From positions 1,839,001 to 1,903,000 of the forward strand of contig NZ_CP052859.1 of assembly GCF_012935695.1 (NCBI RefSeq): a stretch of DNA of 64,000 bases, written 5' to 3'. The translations under genes were made by a program, and so were the position numbers. Within the stretch, counting starts at the first letter, position 1. Each line of letters begins with the position of its first letter. Of this stretch, positions 61,506 to 64,000 are shown piece after piece. The notes under the pieces were generated by a model. That model ran no database searches. It was not told the DNA's origin and worked only from the letters and a program-made list of their open reading frames with translations. This DNA comes from Pseudomonas sp. ADAK18 (GTDB lineage Bacteria; Pseudomonadota; Gammaproteobacteria; Pseudomonadales; Pseudomonadaceae).

Positions 61506-63146
61506 TTACTTGGGATACAGCGGCGGCAAGCTGGTGTTATCCGTGACCGGGTCTTGTGTGTTCTCAGCCATCGGAATCGCCTTCACCGCCCGCCACAACT
61601 CTTCACCCTGCCAGTACTGCCCCGCCTCGCTATAGAGCGCTCCATTCAACCCATCCAGCGCATCCGACAACGGCACAAACCGCGCCGCCATTTCCGCCAG
61701 GGTTTCCGGTTGCTGGCGTGCCCACGCATCCAGCGCCTGACGCGTCGCCTGAGGGTCATTCGCCTGGCTTGCACGCTTGAGATCATCCAGCAACGTACGC
61801 GGACTCGGCCCGGTCTGCGCTGCCCGCAGGATCGCTGGCTGCCAGCGCGCGCGCCACCACAGGCCGAAGCCCAGCAGGGTCGTGCAGGCCAGGATCAGGC
61901 TGGTGAGCTGCCAGATCCACAGGCTGTCGGAGTCCGGTGCGGTGATCACCGTCGGCATGGCGGGGGTGTCTACCACCAGGCTTGGGTTGTTCGCCACCTG
62001 CAGGGTGCGGGCCGGCAAATGGGTACGTTCCAGATGGTCTTCATGGGTGTTCCACCACACGACTTCCACCGCCGGCAGTTCCACGGTGCCGGCGCGGTTG
62101 GGCACCAGCGCTTCACGGTCTTCGCGGCTGCCGATCACGCCGCGATCGCTGTTCTGGTTGCTCAATACCGGTTGGTCCGGGTAGCGGCGCAGGCCTGCAA
62201 CCTCGGTGTTCGGCAGCGGTGGCAATTGGGCGCTGGCCAGCCCTTCGGCCTTGAGGGTCAGGCTGCGGGTCACGGAGTCGCCCACCTGGACGTGATCCGG
62301 TTCCGGGTTCCAGCTTTCACTCAGGCTCAGGCTGCGGGCCGGCAGCCAAGGGGCATCCGCCGGGTACAGGGCGGGCTTGGCCTTGACTGTCAGGAGCAGC
62401 TCCGTGGAGCTGACATGCAACAGCTTGCCGGGTTTCGGGCCTTGCGGATTGCTGTCCTGGGCGGGGCGCGGTTCCACCAGGGTCGCACTGAAGACCTGTG
62501 CCGGAATCACCAGCGGGCCGCTGCGTTGCGGATAGATGCCGTAGCGCATTTCGATCACGCCATGGCGAATGCCGTTGATGACTTTCTCGTAGTTGCGCGA
62601 TTCTCCGAGCTGTTCGATGCGGGTGTCTGGAATCTGCAACGGCGTCAGGCTGCTGTCGTCGTACAGCGACACCGAATGGTAGACCCGCACGGTCAGCAAG
62701 GCCTGGGCCTGGACATAGACCGTGTCTTGGTCGAGGTTGGCCTCGATGAATACCGGCGCCAGTTGGGTGTTGGTGTCCTGGCTGGCGGTTTCGATGACTT
62801 GCAGGGTGATCGGCTGGCTCTTGAGCGCTCCCAACTGCAGCGACGGAATCACTACTGTGCCGTTCTCCTTGGGCAGTAACGTAATGATCCAGCGGGTGGT
62901 GGCGTGATTGTCGCCGCCCAGGGTGGTGAGTTGGTTGATCTGGCGTGTGCCGCGTACTTCGAACGTCGGGTCCAGGGGCGCCAGGTCGGGTTTGCCGAAC
63001 TGCGTGACGTCATTGGATTCCACGGTCAGTTCCACCGTCTCCCCGGAGTTGATGCGGCTGCGGTCGACGCTGGCAACCAGGTCCGCGGCCTGGGCATGGC
63101 AGGCCCACAGTGTGAGGGTGAGGAGAAGGGCGGTGCAGCGGCTCAT
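61506..63146 (-). CDS. batD: BatD-family protein
   Basis: A 546-residue envelope protein. The signal peptide ends CHAQAA; the mature part starts DLVASVDRSRINSGETVELT, and repeats of Ig-like beta domains follow. A single membrane helix (LWIWQLTSLILACTTLLGFG) near residue 400 precedes a cytoplasmic tail. It fits BatD (oxygen-tolerance family PF13584), encoded with VWA/TPR Bat proteins and MoxR ATPases. Its start overlaps the preceding gene by 4 nt (ATGA). Confidence 0.9.
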   Translation of the reverse strand: MSRCTALLLTLTLWACHAQAADLVASVDRSRINSGETVELTVESNDVTQFGKPDLAPLDPTFEVRGTRQINQLTTLGGDNHATTRWIITLLPKENGTVVIPSLQLGALKSQPITLQVIETASQDTNTQLAPVFIEANLDQDTVYVQAQALLTVRVYHSVSLYDDSSLTPLQIPDTRIEQLGESRNYEKVINGIRHGVIEMRYGIYPQRSGPLVIPAQVFSATLVEPRPAQDSNPQGPKPGKLLHVSSTELLLTVKAKPALYPADAPWLPARSLSLSESWNPEPDHVQVGDSVTRSLTLKAEGLASAQLPPLPNTEVAGLRRYPDQPVLSNQNSDRGVIGSREDREALVPNRAGTVELPAVEVVWWNTHEDHLERTHLPARTLQVANNPSLVVDTPAMPTVITAPDSDSLWIWQLTSLILACTTLLGFGLWWRARWQPAILRAAQTGPSPRTLLDDLKRASQANDPQATRQALDAWARQQPETLAEMAARFVPLSDALDGLNGALYSEAGQYWQGEELWRAVKAIPMAENTQDPVTDNTSLPPLYPK

Positions 63147-64000
63147 CGAGTCTTGTCCTGATGTTGTTGCTGTTCGTACCAGAATTTACGTCGCAGCAGC
63201 TCGCCGGGGTTGTCCGGGATCTGTCGCAGCCACTGTTCCAGGGCCTGGCGGTGTTCGCCGTCGAGGCTGGCATTCGCCCCGCGCAGGGGGGGCGTGGTGG
63301 TCTGCTCATCCCCCAGTTCGCTGCCGGGTACCTCGTTGCCGCCCGCGTGCGGCGTGGCGCCGGTTTGCGTCTCGGCGGTGCCCGGCTGGCCCTGGCCCTG
63401 TGGCGTCTGCTCGCCACTGGGGGCGGTCTGGCCGCTGGTGCCCGGTTGTGCAGTCTGGCCGGGTTGGGTGGTTTCGTCATCCTCCTTCTTGGGCGGTTTG
63501 GCGGGTTCCGGTTCCGGTTCTTCCTGCAGCAGGCTTTCCACCAGGGTTTTGTTTTTCAGGGCCGGTTGCAAATCCGGCTGGGCTTCCAGGGCTTGTTCAT
63601 AGGCGTCTATCGCCGCTTCCAGTTCACCGGCCTTGGCCAGGGCATTACCGCGATTGTAGTGGGAATAGGCATCGTTGCCTTCGGCAAAGCGCTTGGCGGC
63701 TTCGGCATAGTTGCCGGCTTCATACAGGGCAACACCTTGCCATTGCGGGTTTTCGAAGCGTTCGGCGGCTTCCCCAGGGCGTTTTTTCTTGAGCAGGTAT
63801 TGGCCTTGCTGGTCCGGGCGTAGCCACAGGTCCTGAACGTCGAAGGCGTAGCTCGGTTGCGGGGCGATCAATAGCAACAACGGCAGGCAGAACAGCCAGC
63901 CCCGACGACCGGCGCAGGCAGCGAGTAGCAGCAACGGTAACAGCAGCCAATAACCCTGGTCGGCCCAGGTGTCCAGCTGTAACCGTTGGCCGTCGTTGCG
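63143..64000 (-). CDS. BatB/BatC-type VWA-TPR protein, 3' part
   Basis: The frame is open to the window edge, so the start and the expected von Willebrand A domain lie outside; 285 residues are visible. They contain a membrane helix (DQGYWLLLPLLLLAACAGRR), then TPR units (WQGVALYEAGNYAEAAKRFA and AYSHYNRGNALAKAGELEAA), a Pro/Gly/Gln/Thr-rich low-complexity linker (~residues 175-240) and a C-terminal helix. This is the layout of the Pseudomonas BatB with fused BatC. It is coupled to batD. Confidence 0.85.
   Translation of the reverse strand, partial: RNDGQRLQLDTWADQGYWLLLPLLLLAACAGRRGWLFCLPLLLLIAPQPSYAFDVQDLWLRPDQQGQYLLKKKRPGEAAERFENPQWQGVALYEAGNYAEAAKRFAEGNDAYSHYNRGNALAKAGELEAAIDAYEQALEAQPDLQPALKNKTLVESLLQEEPEPEPAKPPKKEDDETTQPGQTAQPGTSGQTAPSGEQTPQGQGQPGTAETQTGATPHAGGNEVPGSELGDEQTTTPPLRGANASLDGEHRQALEQWLRQIPDNPGELLRRKFWYEQQQHQDKTR

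Overview
The window is GC-rich and densely coded, with many 4-nt gene overlaps, several REP-type palindromes (TGTGGGAGC...GCTCCCACA) and Pseudomonas-type gene families (DUF5629, DUF6388, DUF6543, PraA/PraB, Bat). It looks like chromosome of a fluorescent Pseudomonas, probably the P. fluorescens complex. No rRNA, tRNA, insertion sequence, integrase or CRISPR array was found.

Layout. (1) 1-8815: a plus-strand catabolic operon with the 3' part of an ADP-forming acyl-CoA synthetase, an AruI-like ThDP 2-oxoacid decarboxylase, a complete oligopeptide-type ABC importer (Tat-exported binding protein, two permeases, one protein with two ATPase domains) and a flavodoxin-fold quinone reductase. (2) 8817-12287, minus strand: a LuxR-type regulator, a class III aminotransferase and a PotF-like polyamine-binding protein. 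With (1) these suggest uptake and breakdown of a nitrogenous compound. (3) 12455-13276: an aldo/keto reductase. (4) 13337-20154: a ruined type VI secretion locus in P. aeruginosa H2-T6SS (HSI-II) gene order. hcp, tssA, stp1 and stk1 are intact. Between tssA and stp1 only fragments of tssB, tssE, tssF, tssK and tssM remain, joined by three deletion scars. (5) 20136-22418: two small genes and a serine beta-lactamase-fold hydrolase. (6) 22723-24795: an EIIC-EAL fusion. (7) 24779-42837: an alkane and fatty-acid oxidation island. It holds a BVMO-like flavoprotein, an SDR, a PF10118 protein, an alpha/beta hydrolase, AlkB, three PraA/PraB-like exported proteins, a FadL porin, FadE, FabG4, a MaoC hydratase, a FadI-like thiolase and an acyl-CoA ligase. 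Together they could take an alkane from the outer membrane to acetyl-CoA. (8) 42993-47849: a Gfo/Idh/MocA oxidoreductase with a GGAA-N6-TTCC operator candidate, then a YCF48-like protein with an RND exporter. (9) 48004-52878: a 1624-residue DUF6543 (dermonecrotic-toxin-like) protein. (10) 53029-55084: DUF5629, a secreted lactonase and two tiny exported or membrane proteins. (11) 55228-60706: the sbcD-sbcC-gst operon. (12) 60849-61286: a DUF6124/DUF3077-like gene behind a strongly structured, C4-like leader RNA whose loop can pair with the gene's Shine-Dalgarno sequence. (13) 61506-64000: batD and the 3' end of a batB-type gene.

The observations most worth a second look are the stepwise-deleted T6SS with its sigma-54-type hcp promoter, the C4-like leader RNA, the giant DUF6543 protein, and the praA/praB triplication beside alkB.
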